From assembly GCA_945643635.1 (NCBI GenBank), contig CALZFC010000267.1, forward strand, positions 186,001 through 250,000: 64,000 nucleotides of DNA. Direction: 5' to 3'. Below the pieces are notes generated by a model. It did not search any database and had not been told where the DNA came from. It worked only from the letters and a program-made list of their open reading frames with translations. Every line of letters starts with the position of its first letter. The first letter of the stretch is position 1. The translations under genes were made by a program, and so were the position numbers. The stretch is from Allodiplogaster sudhausi (taxonomy: Eukaryota; Nematoda; Chromadorea; Rhabditida; Diplogasteridae). This document shows positions 33,902-45,875 of the stretch, piece by piece.

Positions 33902-34345
33902 TTTGTCCCTTGCGAAACGCCCAATGTATCAAAGTGTATCCACCCTATAGATCAGCTCTCAAATGTTGAATGGGGAAAAACGACGGACGTCGATGTGGAA
34001 ATCTGTCGGTCTCTCGTTGCAGAAGTCATCCAACGTTTCGCACACGAGAAGAGGCCAATGAGGAAATCGCCCTCCTTTGAACAGTCACTGACCGTGTGCT
34101 GAAAATAGTCTTCTTCAGACTCTCTGCGTCATGTTCTTCTTTTCTCTCTACTCTCCAGTACACGCAATCTCGCTGTTCCTCGCGACGCCCTCCTTTCGAC
34201 GTTTCATCATTGGCCTCTTCTCGTGTGCGAAACGATGGATGACTTCTGCAACGAGAGGCCGACAGATTTCCACGTCGACTTCCGTCGTTCTTCCCCATTC
34301 AACGGCGCAAGCTATTCGATAGGGTGTAATACATTTGGCGTTTCC
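33902..34345. repeat. inverted duplication of gene F TM7 exon
   Basis: 34131-34322 is a second copy of the TM7/tail exon of gene F (HAISLFLATPSFRRF..., with its CTCTCCAG acceptor). An inverted copy of the same exon lies at about 33905-34060, giving a foldback with a roughly 140-bp loop. Family-4 MITE end sequence (CGCCCTCCTTTGAACAG) sits between them. Neither copy has the upstream exons, so these are orphan exon duplicates. Confidence 0.75.
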
Positions 34346-36791
34346 TAAGTTTAATGAAAAATTTTTAACATAAAATTTTGTGTACGATCTAGCAGCACGT
34401 ATGTAGACCTCGAAAGATTACTCTACCCACCATCTTTGCTAAGGCCATAGGAGATAGGTTTAAGGATGTTTGTATCTTTAAGACTTTATCTTCTTCGTAT
34501 GAATTTATCTTGCGAAAAAAAACATATAAATACAACGACTAACAACTTAAAGATGCCGTCTGGTCCCCTCCTGTATTTATAATTATGCATAATAAAAAGA
34601 CAAATGGAGAGAGTAAGGTAATCAAATATGGAACAGGTAAGAGGGGGGGGGGTCGAGTAAGATAGTGGGTCAGAGAAACAGTTAAAAGAGAAAAAGAGAG
34701 AAAAAGAAAGTACAAAGAATAACTTAATTTTGTTTTGTTCGAGCGATTCAACAGATTTATTCACTAAAGAAGCAGAAATAATTTATGAATAGGAAAAGAA
34801 ACTGCAATTCTTCTTCATCTTTTCTGCATTAGAAGCTGGAGAATTCGCTACCAGAGGAAATTTCAAAACCAACTGCTGATAAAGGTAGTGTCAAGCTCAT
34901 GTTTCTTTAAATTGTTACCCTTTTTATGCAATTTTTGAGCAGTTTTATAAGCGTCAATTGACAACAACCTTTTTTTAAAGCTAATATCTGCATGCTTTTG
35001 CATACGTATGAAGTTGATAAAAAACGTTGCAGTTTAGCTTAGTTTAGTTTAGTACATATGTATGTATATGAAAATATTCATATTAAAAAAGACTCCTGTG
35101 TAGAAATCGAAGAATATTTGCCTTGTTCGCTTTGTGCATTATATTCGAATGTAAAAGTGTGTAAAGAGGCCAGAGCTCTTGACGGACTGATAACAAACGT
35201 GAGTGGGGGGGGGCAATATGAGTAAGAGAGAGGAAATTAGAGAGAGATGAGGAGAGAGTCACAGAAGGGGACGTAATCAGAGATAAAGAAAGGATAAGAT
35301 ACTGAGAGAGCGAAAGAGAGAAAGAAGGATAGATGACGAGAGAGTCACAGAAGGCGACAGAGAAATAAAAAGGGCCAGTTCATCGCATTCAAACATAAAG
35401 ACTGATTGATGTAAACAAAGGTGTTCCTTTAGGTAGGGTGATAAAATTGCGTAATATTATGTGACCATATGAAAATTATGTGCAAGATTAATCTTGGAAT
35501 GAAATTAAGAAGTGCATCAGGAATTAAATGTGAATGCATTTTACTTGAGAAAACGACACTTTACAACGGCAGCAAAAGTAAATGCGTATGTACATAGAAT
35601 CACATATCATGGACATTAAATGAGTAAACAGTTTAGTTGAAGAAGTAGCATAAAATCGAATCTAACCGTAAGATTAAGATACACAAAAAAGTCGCGTTAT
35701 TCCGCGACTAGGAGAGAGGAACAAAAAATTTTATCAGTTTGAGAAATGTGTCACAAATATGGAAAAGCATGGGCATGGAATTGAATGTGAAGAGGGGCTT
35801 TCTTATTCGCTTTTAATAAACGATTAGGGCTTTTTGAGCAAGGGCGTCCCACGTTCGTATGGACGATATATCAATTCTACCTCAAATAATATATGGACGT
35901 TATATTAGTTGGGGTAGAATTGATTCAGTGCAAAAAAGGCCTGAGAATGCATTGAAAAAGCCGTTATCTGATATAATGTAGTAAATTCCCGTATGTGTGG
36001 ACGTGGGGTGAGAATTGTGGTTTAAAAGTTAATATAAAAACATAATACTTACTGCTCGATTCTATAACAGAAATATGAATTAAAAGCAGTGATTTGTCGC
36101 GGAATTTGTTTCTGACGTCCAGTTTTCGCGCCCGTCATTTTTCATGCGGATCACAGCTATTCAAGGTGGTGGTTAGTGAAAAGTTTGGTTTGCATTTGGT
36201 TCGCTGAATGCGCCTTAATTACAGTTTCGGTGTGTATATCTAATTTGGAAATCGGCACAGAAACAATTCGTTTGATAGGTCCCACTAAAAAAATCCACTA
36301 TTTGAAAAGCTGTCTTCATTGAAATATGTGTACAAAAATAAATCTTATTACTTTCCGCCTCTGACATAAATGCATTCCACTTGGAATGAGGTAACAAATT
36401 ATCTATTCAATCCCTTCTTGTTAAATGTTCATGTCAGATAAGAGAGCATTTTCAAGCGTCCTTTTAGGGTACACAAAAGTCCTTTTGGTCTCAACTAATC
36501 CTCAGTTGCTGTTATCAAGTCTGCTGCCTGCTATTCTGGCACTATCCCGTATATTCGAGTTGCCTAATCAATGTCCTTATCAGATAAAATAAAAGGAAAA
36601 GGATGACATTAGATGCCGCGAGCTGCATTAGTCATGCACCAGTGCCTGTCACTGCTAAGCTTTAAAATATGCAGCAAGGCTACTTTTAAGTCTCATTTAC
36701 TTTTGTTTGCCTCAGAATATGAAATATGCTATTTGTATGTACATATATACATACATATGTATGTGTGAAATGGGGTCCGGTGATATGTACA
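34346..36791. other. gene-poor AT-rich region
   Basis: No supported exon. A poly-G/GA-rich stretch lies at 34640-34710 and GA-rich short repeats (GAGAGAGTCACAGAAGG twice) at 35220-35360. A 25-bp imperfect hairpin is at about 35870-35926 (ATCAATTCTACC arms). Confidence 0.5.
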
Positions 36792-37226
36792 TACCGTATT
36801 TTCTCTATTAGTTTTCCTTCCTCTATTAGAACACCCCGCCCCCTTCCAATAGAACCCCGATTAAAAGGGTCATTGAAAAATAGTTCCCTCCTTCTAATAG
36901 AACCCCCCCCCCCCAATAGTCTAATACCTCCGCTCGAAGTGTACCTCGAATGTATCCTGGAATTATGAGATGCTCTTCCCAATTAACTGACTGCAAATTC
37001 ATTCAAAATTTATTGTAAAACGGATATTCCAGTGACGATTTCATGGAATCCGAGCAATAAATCTCTCTTTTAAAGAATAAAATGTTGTTAGCAAACTTTT
37101 AGTCAATCACATTCAAAAATAGTACCCCATCGTCTAATAAACCCCCCCCCCCCTCTAATAGTGCGCCCCTTTGCCAAGGCATTGGAAAATAGTACCCCCG
37201 GGGGCACTAATAGAGAAAATACTGTA
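36792..37226. mobile_element. TA-flanked MITE, family 1 (copy 2)
   Basis: TA-CCGTATTTTCTCTATTAG at the left and CTAATAGAGAAAATACTG-TA at the right. The C-rich interior shares GAAAAATAGTACCCC and CTAATAGTGC blocks with the copy at 15834-16259. Best-preserved ends of the family. Non-coding. Confidence 0.85.
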
Positions 37227-37859
37227 CATACATATGTATGTGGCTACTTCTTCTGCAAAGTTTACTTTGTACAGTTTGCTTTTTTATTACATAACCACAG
37301 TCAAGTTGCTCTCTTCCGCAGTTGTTTTTCGAGATTGCTAATGTTTTATTTGTCCGTGGCATAAGCTAATCTTGAAGAGTTTCTCTCACATCCGGAGTGA
37401 GAAATAGTGTAAGCAAGACGTTAGACGACTATTCAACCAAGTTAATAGTTTGGGAAGGCTGTTAGAGTAATTTATGCTACACCCATTTGAATCGCATATA
37501 AGCAAGAAATCGAGACCTATTAAATGGGTGTCTCAACTGCTTGTCTCTTTTTTCCTGCAGCTATCGCCTCTCGATTTTTCGCGTCTCCGTTTGAATAATA
37601 CGTTGTTGCATTTATCCTTCTTCTGTCTTCATTCATTACACAAAAGAGTTACTTTAACATCTCTCTCTGACCTTTCAACTCTAAACCTTTCCAGGTCAGG
37701 CTTGAAATGAGCAAAAAAACCACAGTAAATATCGAGTTAGAGGATCTGACCCGGCGAGATGATATAGATGTTGAAGCAGGTGGGGTTTTCTTTATTAAAA
37801 TAAAGTGAACAATCCAGTAATCTTTTGATATATTCAATCCATTTTTGAACATTTCAGGT

Positions 37860-38150
37860 ACTTTTCAACATAAATTCCAGAGAAGCAGAAAGCAGGCAGA
37901 GACGAGAGAGATACCAGAGAACAGAGTCTAGACAGAGACGAGAGAGAAACCAGATAAACAGATTGCAGACGGAGACGAGGGAGATACTAGACAGAAAACA
38001 GCGACCACGCAGAGACGAGAGAGATGAGAGAGAAGCAGGGAGCAAACAGAGACGAGAGAAATACCAGAGAAGCAGATTGCGAGAGAGAGAGAGAAACGAG
38101 AGAGATGCCAGAAAAGCAGAGAGCATAAGAAATCTCAAACAAAATTGGAG
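37860..38150. repeat. GA-rich minisatellite in TRPA-like intron
   Basis: Imperfect repeats of CAGA(G)ACGAGAGAGA(T/A)AC give a long Arg/Glu open frame. The flanking exons splice in frame across it (37779 to 38189), so it is best read as intronic. Confidence 0.6.
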
Positions 38151-38542
38151 TGAGCATCCATGAGAATCAACTGCCTCTTTAAAAAAAGGGAATGGCACGA
38201 ATCTGGAAGAAATTACCGACTCCTCTCCGCTGCTGTCAACAGAGCCGGATTCGTTATCTTCCCAACAAGAAGCCAGCTCGCTTCCGACTTCTCCATCAAG
38301 TGATGATGCCAGAAAAAATGAAATTATGAGTGATCTGAAAAAGGTACGACTTTCGTGGTTTTATGGTTTCTAGTTTTCAAAACTGCTATTGTCGGTTCTT
38401 TGCTTGGTCTGCGCTCCATAGAGTGGACACAATGTCGTTTTAACATAAACATCATTGTTAGGCCATTGATGAAAATAACGTGGCTGAAGTGGAGAGGATC
38501 GTCGCGGCGGAACCCTTGGCTGTCGGCTACGACATTTACTAT

Positions 38543-39706
38543 GTACAACGTTCTACATTCTTGTTTGTTCAGATGTTTATGCAGATATTTGCATATATCC
38601 ATACCAGCACTGAGAAGTGATCGGGAACTGTTTAAATGTTTTTATATATTATAATTCTAGGCGATCTTTAATGAATAATATTGGCTTAGGGTAGGACAGC
38701 CCTTCACTACGCGTGTCGTTACGCGGACAAGGAAGTTGTTGAGATTCTTCTGGAGAAACTAGCAGATCCGAATGCGAAGGACATAAATGTACAACTTTTT
38801 ACATTTTTGTTTGTTCAGATGTTTATGCGAATATTTCCATACATTCATACCAGCACTGAGAAGTGATCATAAATCTGTTTAAATGTTTTTTTATATATCA
38901 TAATTCTAGTCGATCTTTAATGAATAATATTGGCTTAGGGTATGACAGTCCTTCACCACGCGTCGAATCGTTACGAAGGCGACGAGAAAGTTGTGGAGAA
39001 ACTTCTGGAGAAATCAGCACACACCAATGCGAAGGACAATATAGTACAACGTTTTTCATTCTTGTTTGTTCATCTGTTTATGCAGATATTTACATACATT
39101 TATACCAGCACTGAGAAGTGATCAAAAATCTGTTAGACGAACAAGTACAACGTTTTACATTCTTGTTTGTTCAGATGTATGTTTATGCAGATTTTTGCAT
39201 ACATTCATACCCAGGGGTGGCCGGGGGCCGAAAATATCAGGCCCCGGCCCCCAGGGTAGGCCCTGGCCCCCAAGGTAGGCCCCGGCCCCGGCCCCGGCCA
39301 CGGGGGCCGGGGCCGGGGGCCGGGGGCCTGGGCCGGGGCCGGGGCCGGCCACCCCTGTTCATACCAGCACTGAGAAGTGATCAGAAATCTGTTAAAATGT
39401 TTTTATATATTATAATTCTAGGTGATCTTTAATGAATAATATTGGTTTAGGGTAGGACAGCCCTTCACGAGGCGTGTCGTTGCGAGAACAAGAGAGTTGT
39501 GGAGATTGTGAAGATTCTTCTGGAGAAATTAGCAGGTCCGAATGCGAAGGACAATGAGGTACAACGTTTTACATTCTTGTTTGTTCACATGTTTATGCTG
39601 ATATTTGCATACATTCATACCAGCACTGAGGAGTGATCAGAAATCTGTTTAAATGTTTTTATATATTATAATTCTAGGCGATCTTTAATGAATAATATTG
39701 GCTTAG
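38543..39706 (+). repeat. tandem exon-plus-intron ankyrin repeats
   Basis: The unit is intron (GTACAACGTTTTACATTCTTG... to ...AATATTGGCTTAG) plus one ankyrin exon of 99-108 bp, period about 250 bp. Intron copies start at 38543, 38789, 39044, 39157 (next to an exon-less partial unit at about 39120-39160) and 39559. Exons are 33, 35, 36 and 55 codons, always phase 0. Confidence 0.85.
39204..39365. mobile_element. GC-rich hAT-type MITE with 8-bp TSD
   Basis: A 146-bp, extremely G+C-rich insert (39212-39357) begins CAGGGGTGGCC and ends GGCCACCCCTG. It is flanked by a perfect 8-bp direct repeat TTCATACC (39204-39211 and 39358-39365). The TIR type and the 8-bp target duplication are hallmarks of hAT elements. 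It sits in an ankyrin-unit intron, and neighbouring introns show the uninterrupted site. Confidence 0.9.
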
Positions 39707-39889
39707 GGTTGGACAGCGCTTCACTACGCGTGTTATTACAATCCCGGGCGCGACGAGCTTGTGGAGATACTTCTGAAGGCTGGCGCAGATCCAAATGTGA
39801 AGAACAAAAAAGGCGTTCCTCCTCTTCACCTCTGCCTCCTTCCCACTCCACACCACGACTCCGCTTCTTTCAGTCAGTCGCGCACTTTC

Positions 39890-40025
39890 TCTCTCTTTCT
39901 CTCTTTCTCTTTCATTCTATATCTCTTTCTCATTCTCTTTCGCTTTCTCTCTCATTCTTTTCTCTTTCTCTCTCGCTCTTTCTATCTTTCGCTCTATATC
40001 TCTCTCTCTCTTTCTTTTCTCTGAT
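39890..40025. repeat. CT-rich tract after ankyrin exon
   Basis: CTCTTT-type microsatellite just inside the intron following the exon that ends at 39872. The long Ser/Leu/Phe open frame over it is low-complexity read-through. Confidence 0.7.
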
Positions 40026-41569
40026 CTGTCTTTCGAAGCTTTATTCCAATAAAATCACAGCACAACTTACTTTTTTGTCCCATAAATTACGACTTTACTT
40101 CGTTTATGAGAAGTTTATTCGGAAAGCTGTTGATTTATCATTTCACGCGGTGGTATCAAGATGTATGCACTTTGTTTATTACGCAGCACCCATCCTTCAT
40201 CAGATAGTCGATCTGTGGAAAGCTTCCATTACCTTGCCCTTAGTTCGCCTCCTTTTCTCGCCCCTTCTTTTCCTTCTTTTTATCCCTATTCATTATTATT
40301 TTTTCATTCCAATTTTTCTCTCTCCCCTCTCTTTCTATTTTCTCTTATCCTTCCATGGAAGTGAAGTGCTTATGGTAGCTTCTGTCCAACTCTCTCGCTT
40401 TTCATTTTCCCTATGTATTATTTTTGGCGCTTGTCAAACAGAATTTACCGTTCATTCAAAGCTACATACATAGTTTAATTATTATTTAAATATTTTCTGT
40501 TGACTATATTGAGTTGTTTTTTAACGAAATTAACCGTAACACTGTGATGGCAGTTAATCTGTTTGAGAAAATATTGCAAGCGAGTTGCTGGTAATACCGT
40601 GAATTCCAGACCAACAAGAAGTGGTATCTCTTCTCTGCGACTTCGGAGCAGATGTGAATGCGAGAAACAATCATAACCAGACACCCGCGGAGGTCGCATG
40701 CTACAACGGCCGTGCCTCCCTCCTGAAAATTCTCATCGAAAAAAAGTAATGATGGAAGTTTGAAACATAATCGGAAAAGTCAAGAGGGATAACAAGTAAT
40801 TAGAATCAAGTACATATGTGCTGTACAGCAGAGATATTACAAGCTGAGGCAGAACAAGGCTAAAACAAATATCTATTTCTTTTTGATAGTCAGGTGACCC
40901 GTTTTCTTCTTTGCCATTATCTTACTTTTCTGATAGCATTTTAAGGAAAAGAAAATGACATTTAGTAAACATGTAAGCATGTTTGGAGAAATTCTAGGCT
41001 AAATGAGGGCAACAAGAGACACCAATGTCCATAGGTTTGATTTTGCTTAGTCGAAAAATGATTTAAAAAAATCGGCATGTGAAAGAAGCAAATTGAGTAT
41101 GTATCTTGCACAGATCAATAGCGCAAGAGTTGATGAAGCATAAGCTCTGGTGGATATGCTTTTAATCCCATGGACGGACTACTTTCCTCACTGCTGCAAG
41201 GGACACCCCGATGAGACGACTGATCAAGACATTCCCTGACGTCGCCAAGGAAGTCTTCGACAAATGCATCAAGTATTTTATGACTTCTTCAATTAGTTCC
41301 GCGTCTTCCGCAGTTGTTTTTTGGAGGAGGTGCATACAGAAAAAAATGTTACGTAAAAAATTGTTTATGAAAAAAATTCTCCGTTGACATGTTACGCTGA
41401 GAAAAGCATGCGATTTTTTTCGCATTTTTTTCTACTCTACAGAAACAAAATATAATTTATTTTTTATTTTTACCTGGATGTTACGCACATTTGGGCATGT
41501 TCAAAAAATGTTATGTTTTGTCGAAACAGCACCAACACTGTTCCGACCGGTGAATAGCAGAGTATCGTC

Positions 41570-41824
41570 TTCTCTCTCTTCTTCTCTCGCTCCTTCTCTT
41601 TCTCCCTCTCTCTCTCCTTTCCTAACTCTCCTTTACTCTTCTTCACTCTTTCTCCTTCTATTTCTCCTGCTATCACTCTCCTTCTCTCTCCGTCTCTCTC
41701 TCGATCTCTCTTTCTCGTTTACACTCTCCTTCTGTCTCTCTGTCTCTCTGTCTCTCTCTCTCTCTCACTCGCCCTTCTTTTCTCGCAATTACCTTCTTTC
41801 TCTCTTTATCTTTCTCTCTCTATT

Positions 41825-41860
<36 letters not shown>

Positions 41861-42600
41861 CCCCTGTCTCTTCCTTAGCTTACTACTACACACTGTTTGC
41901 AATATTTGCAAAGAATGATTTCACCCGCACGCTGTCATTGTCAGAGAATTCCACTAACATGATTGCATCGACGAAGTTGATGGTTTCCATTTACGCTCTC
42001 TATCATCCTCTCTCTCTCTATCTCTCTCTCTCTCTCTTTATCTCTCTCTCCCTTTTGATCTCACGCTTTCTCTCACCATCTTTCTCTCTCATTTCAACCT
42101 CTTGGACCCATTCATTCCGTGAACCATGCCCGAACAATCTTCCCTTCCTATCATTTATCATTGCTGTCTCTCTGTCTATCGCTGGTCAGTTTCTCTTTGT
42201 ATGTCTCTCATTATTTCTCTTTGCTTCCCTCACTATCGCTCTCTCTCCCTCTTCTTTGCCTCTCTCGCTCCCTCTCCTCCCTCTATTCTCACCCTTTTGG
42301 GCGGCCTTCGCCATTATTCATAGGGCGGAGGATTTAGGAGTGCCACCTCGTTTTTCGAAGTCACGGTACTGATGGTTCTCTCTTGTGTGCAGACTCTCTC
42401 GCTCTCTCCCACTCTCACATCAGACTAATTGATCGTCTGCTTTTCTCTCTCCGTCTCAGTCGACTTCTCTTTCTCTCTCCATCCCTCTCTCTCTCTTTCA
42501 CTATCTCTTTCTCTATCTCTCTGCAATCTCTACGTCTCTCTCTCTCCCTCTCGCTCTCTCTTTCTCTTTCTCTCTCTGTGGTACCTTCTGTCTTTCCTTC
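41570..42600. repeat. long CT-rich region in TRPA-like gene
   Basis: Discontinuous CT microsatellites at 41570-41870, 42005-42100, 42160-42290 and 42380-42590. Between them, 41876-41990 codes a plausible exon (FAIFAKNDFTRTLSLSENST) whose phase could not be tied to its neighbours. Other frames here are Leu/Ser read-through of the repeat. Confidence 0.6.
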
Positions 42601-43039
42601 TCCAATGCTATTGCAAGATTAAAACTCCATCAAAATATATGGCACTGAAGATGCTGGACTTCTTCCTCTAAAAATGTCTCTTCTTGTTGACATTTCACAC
42701 TTTTCATGTTGTTTATTATAATAATTCACTTTGAAATTTTTGTTGCTACATATGTATTTGTGAAGCGTTTAACTATAGCACTGAGACAAATTTCAGCAAA
42801 CCGTTCTACGAGTATGACTTCCAATATCTTGATGACACATGGATGCAAGAGGAACGAAAAGGTATAGGAAAACAACGATACCGATTTCCTGGAGTGATAG
42901 AAAAGTGTCTGATCTCAGAGCTGATTCACGACAAAGCTCCCTACGGGGATGAATTCCCATACGATCTTCTTGATAACACACATCCATACTCGAAGAACAC
43001 TGGAATGATCTACGAAAACCATCCCCTGCGGCTGCTGGT

Positions 43040-43182
43040 CTTGCGACCTTCCTTCTTCTTCTTTCTTTTTCTTTCTTCTTCTGTCTTCTTCTTCCTTCTT
43101 CTTTTGTCTTCTTTTTCCTTCTTTTCTTCTTTAACTTTTTTATCTTCTTCTTTTTCTTCTTCTTCTTCTTTCTTCTTGTAGA
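43040..43182. repeat. CTT-rich tract
   Basis: Pyrimidine tract (TTCTTCTTT repeats) between the exon ending near 43038 and the exon starting 43248. Both strands show long Lys/Glu or Phe/Ser frames that are not coding. Confidence 0.7.
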
Positions 43183-43487
43183 TGACACAAGGAGTTGTAT
43201 AAGAATCGTTCAAAGAAAAAACTAAAGTGATGAAATTGCAGGCAAGCAGCGACTGCGAACACCTCCCAACTCATCCACTCGTCCGCGCGCTTCTCAATCA
43301 AAAATGGAACACGCTCGGAAAATATGTCTATTTCCTTTGTAAGCAACAATTTTATTGTTAGAACTGACTGGGAAAATCAGCTGAATTATGTAATTTTAAT
43401 GACCATATTGAGAAAGTTAGGACGTTTATAATGTTTCTTCTTTCTCATTTAGCATTGATCATGTACTGCACGTTTCTGTTTTTCTTC

Positions 43488-43809
43488 ACCGCATATGTCA
43501 CGAGTATCCCTGCTCCCTACAATGCCTTGCATGGCAATATGACTCTCATTGACATCGTCAATGAAACCGACGCTTGTGATCGCATTGTCAGTCCTCTCTT
43601 TTCTTCCTATACATTGAATATCGGTTGACATAATTAAGGAGCATCGACCGCATATGTCACGAGTATCCCTGCTCCCTACAATGCCTTGCATGGCAATATG
43701 ACTCTCATTGACATCGTCAATGAAACCGACGCTTGTGATCGCATTGTCAGTCCTCTCTCTTCTTCCTATACATTGAATATCAGTTGACATAATTAAGGAG
43801 CATCGACCG
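43488..43809 (+). repeat. 159-bp tandem duplication within the S1 exon
   Basis: ACCGCATATGTCACG... starts at 43488 and again at 43647, and the second unit ends at ACCG 43806-43809. The copies differ at only a couple of bases. Each carries the 3' part of the S1 exon and its GTCAGT donor. The second copy has no acceptor, so it is probably intronic. It sits where S2-S6 exons would be expected. Confidence 0.9.
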
Positions 43810-44929
43810 TCGTCGGTCTTCGTAATTTGGAAATTGCTAGTATTCATTCTCGCAGTTCTTCATCTTATAAAAGAGGCACGAAATGAAATCTTGTTGTATA
43901 TATATACTTAAATAGAGTGAGATAGTGAGGCAGAAATAAAGAGAGATTGGAATAAAGATATAGAGTTTGTACAGGAAAAAGGTACACCGTAATCCCCCAA
44001 TTAAAATGTTAATTTTCTGAGGGTGGAGGGATTTTCGTGTCTTCGGATAATTGCAATCAAAGTTTCTCTATCAACCTGACGAACTAACAATAAGCGAAGC
44101 AAATGAACTATATTTATAGTTCTCCTTTAATAAATTTTTAGTTTTACAGGTTGACCTGGTGCTAGAGATCGAATCGATGACGCCAACATGGCTGTTGAAA
44201 AAAATTACTAAGAGGAAAGTTCGCTATGGGAATCGAAGTGGCTGGTGGAAGCGCCTCCAAGACAAACTCTTATTTGACGAGACACAAGAAATCGTTGAAA
44301 AGACCGCCGCCCTCATCAAAGATTTTAACTCACAAAACAATCGGACAATTCAAAAGAATGACAGAGAATGTTAAACAAGATACTATTTTAGAATTTACAA
44401 CCGAAGAAAGAAGGCAGTTTTATAACTCTATAGCTTGTTTATGTATATAAAAATGATAGAATGTAATTGGATTACTTGCATAATTATAGCGAGCCGTGGT
44501 GGAGAGCGAGGAGAGATTAGCGGATAAGCCAACCGCACTCGACACTCTGAAGTCCAATATCGATCTGGTGCACAAGAAGCAGCTGAAGACGGAAGACAAG
44601 CTGCTGGAGATGGCAGAACAGCAATAGAAGATGGCAGAACAGCTACAGCAGATAGCAGAACTGCAATATCAGATGACAGAACAGCAAAAGCAGAGGACAG
44701 AACAGCAACAGAAGATGGCGGACATCTTGGACACCATTCGCAAAGCTGTCCAGAAAGAAGAGGAAAGGCCTTACAATTAGGGGTCTTCTCTTCATTCTTC
44801 TCGCACTAAATCTTTGTTGTGAAGGGAGAGCGACGGACAGAATGTTTAGTGATTGTTTTACTGTCTTTATGTCCACGTCAATTGTTAAGGTTGACGAGAA
44901 CATAAGTATAATAAAAAAAATTACTAGTA

Positions 44930-45836
44930 TTTTGTACTAGAACTGCTTATGAAAGTGCCTTATTATATTATTATAAGGATGAATTTCGTTTGAGCACACA
45001 ATAGCAGCCCTTGACCTTAATTAGTGTATACTTCATCGTTGTTTTTTTCTGGGAACTAGTAAAAACATCAAATTAACGTTATCAGGCAAACCCTATACAT
45101 ATTGTATCATAACTTTAGCTTCGGATACCTATCGATCCCTTATCAGTTCATGTGATCTTTTTACGACATTCTGCCACTCTTCATCTAATATTTGCATACT
45201 TTCTAGTTTTATTTATAAAAGGTTAAAGTGAAAAGTTCTGTACTGATTGGATCCATTCTGGTTACTTGCGATCGATTAGCTGTTGTGAGAAAGAGACACA
45301 TAAACTCGGCGGGGCAGCGAGGCGACAGCAGAATGTGCGGCTTAGCAGGACATTCCACTCGAGTGCGGCAATGTGCTGCTCAACAGGACATTCCGAGCGA
45401 GTGCTGCAGGACATTCAGAGCCAAGAGCGCTGCCAGGGAGAATGTCCTGCTCGGGTCGGTTCGAATGCCCTTCTCAGCAGTACATCCAAAAGACATTCAA
45501 CCCGAGAATTGAATGCTATGAACAATCTTTTTGTGTGACTTAACAATGCAAATCGCGCTCGACATCTGCTCGAGTGACGGAAGAAGCACCGGGAACGAGA
45601 GACGTACGGCGACCAAGAACAACCGGTTTATAGTCATCTGTCAATAGGGAATTAGCATACCGTATGTATTCAAGCATTCTCCATCTCTCCCTCCCTCCCT
45701 ATTCTTTAACCGCTGAGCGTTGGAGCGAGATGTTGCTTCTCTTCCGAACAGCGACTGCGTGCTTTGTCGGCTCGAACTGCAGTTCCTATTCTTTTCCAGA
45801 CGGCTCTCCTCACTCTCTCGGCCTCTCGCTCTCTGG

Positions 45837-45875
<39 letters not shown>

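Larger units (their letters stand above)
37707..44780 (+). pseudogene. TRPA-like ankyrin gene with amplified repeats and no pore
   Basis: Exons: 37707-37779 (ATG; MSKKTTVNIELEDL), 38189-38343 (acidic Ser/Pro-rich), 38462-38542, four ankyrin exons at 38690-38788, 38939-39043, 39451-39558 and 39707-39872 (each G-x-T-A/V-LHxA... NAKDN), 40610-40745 (VVSLLCDFGADVNARNN). Next is an exon near 41116-41285 with the pre-S1 signature TPMRRLIKTFPDVAKEVFDKCI, then 42797-about 43038 (YDFQYLDDTWM ... AYG/PYGDEFPYDLL), 43248-43340 (HPLVRALLNQKWNTLGKYVYF), 43452-43587 (S1, YCTFLFFFTAYVTSIPAPYN), 44150-about 44330 and a coiled-coil end at 44491-44780. Lesions: a frameshift between GLLSSLLQGTP and MRRL, an in-frame TAG in the coiled coil (MAEQQ-stop-KMAEQ, near 44626), and no S2-S6 or pore exons between 43587 and 44150. 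TRPA channels are ankyrin-bearing sensory cation channels. This copy could not form one. Confidence 0.65.

Noticed and set aside
37858..38163. Arg/Glu-rich frame as an exon of the ankyrin gene
   Set aside because: Phase does not fit the first exon, whereas 37779 to 38189 does; the repeat is a GA minisatellite.
38543..39706. CRISPR-like array
   Set aside because: Regular repeats here are intron-plus-ankyrin-exon units in a eukaryotic gene, period about 250 bp.
41876..41990. Exon FAIFAKNDFTRTLSLSENST read as the TRP pore region
   Set aside because: It lies before the S1 exon and resembles pre-S1 linker; no pore-helix or S6 motif is present.
43010..43213. Lys/Glu-rich minus-strand frame
   Set aside because: Translation of a CTT-rich tract antisense to the TRPA-like gene.
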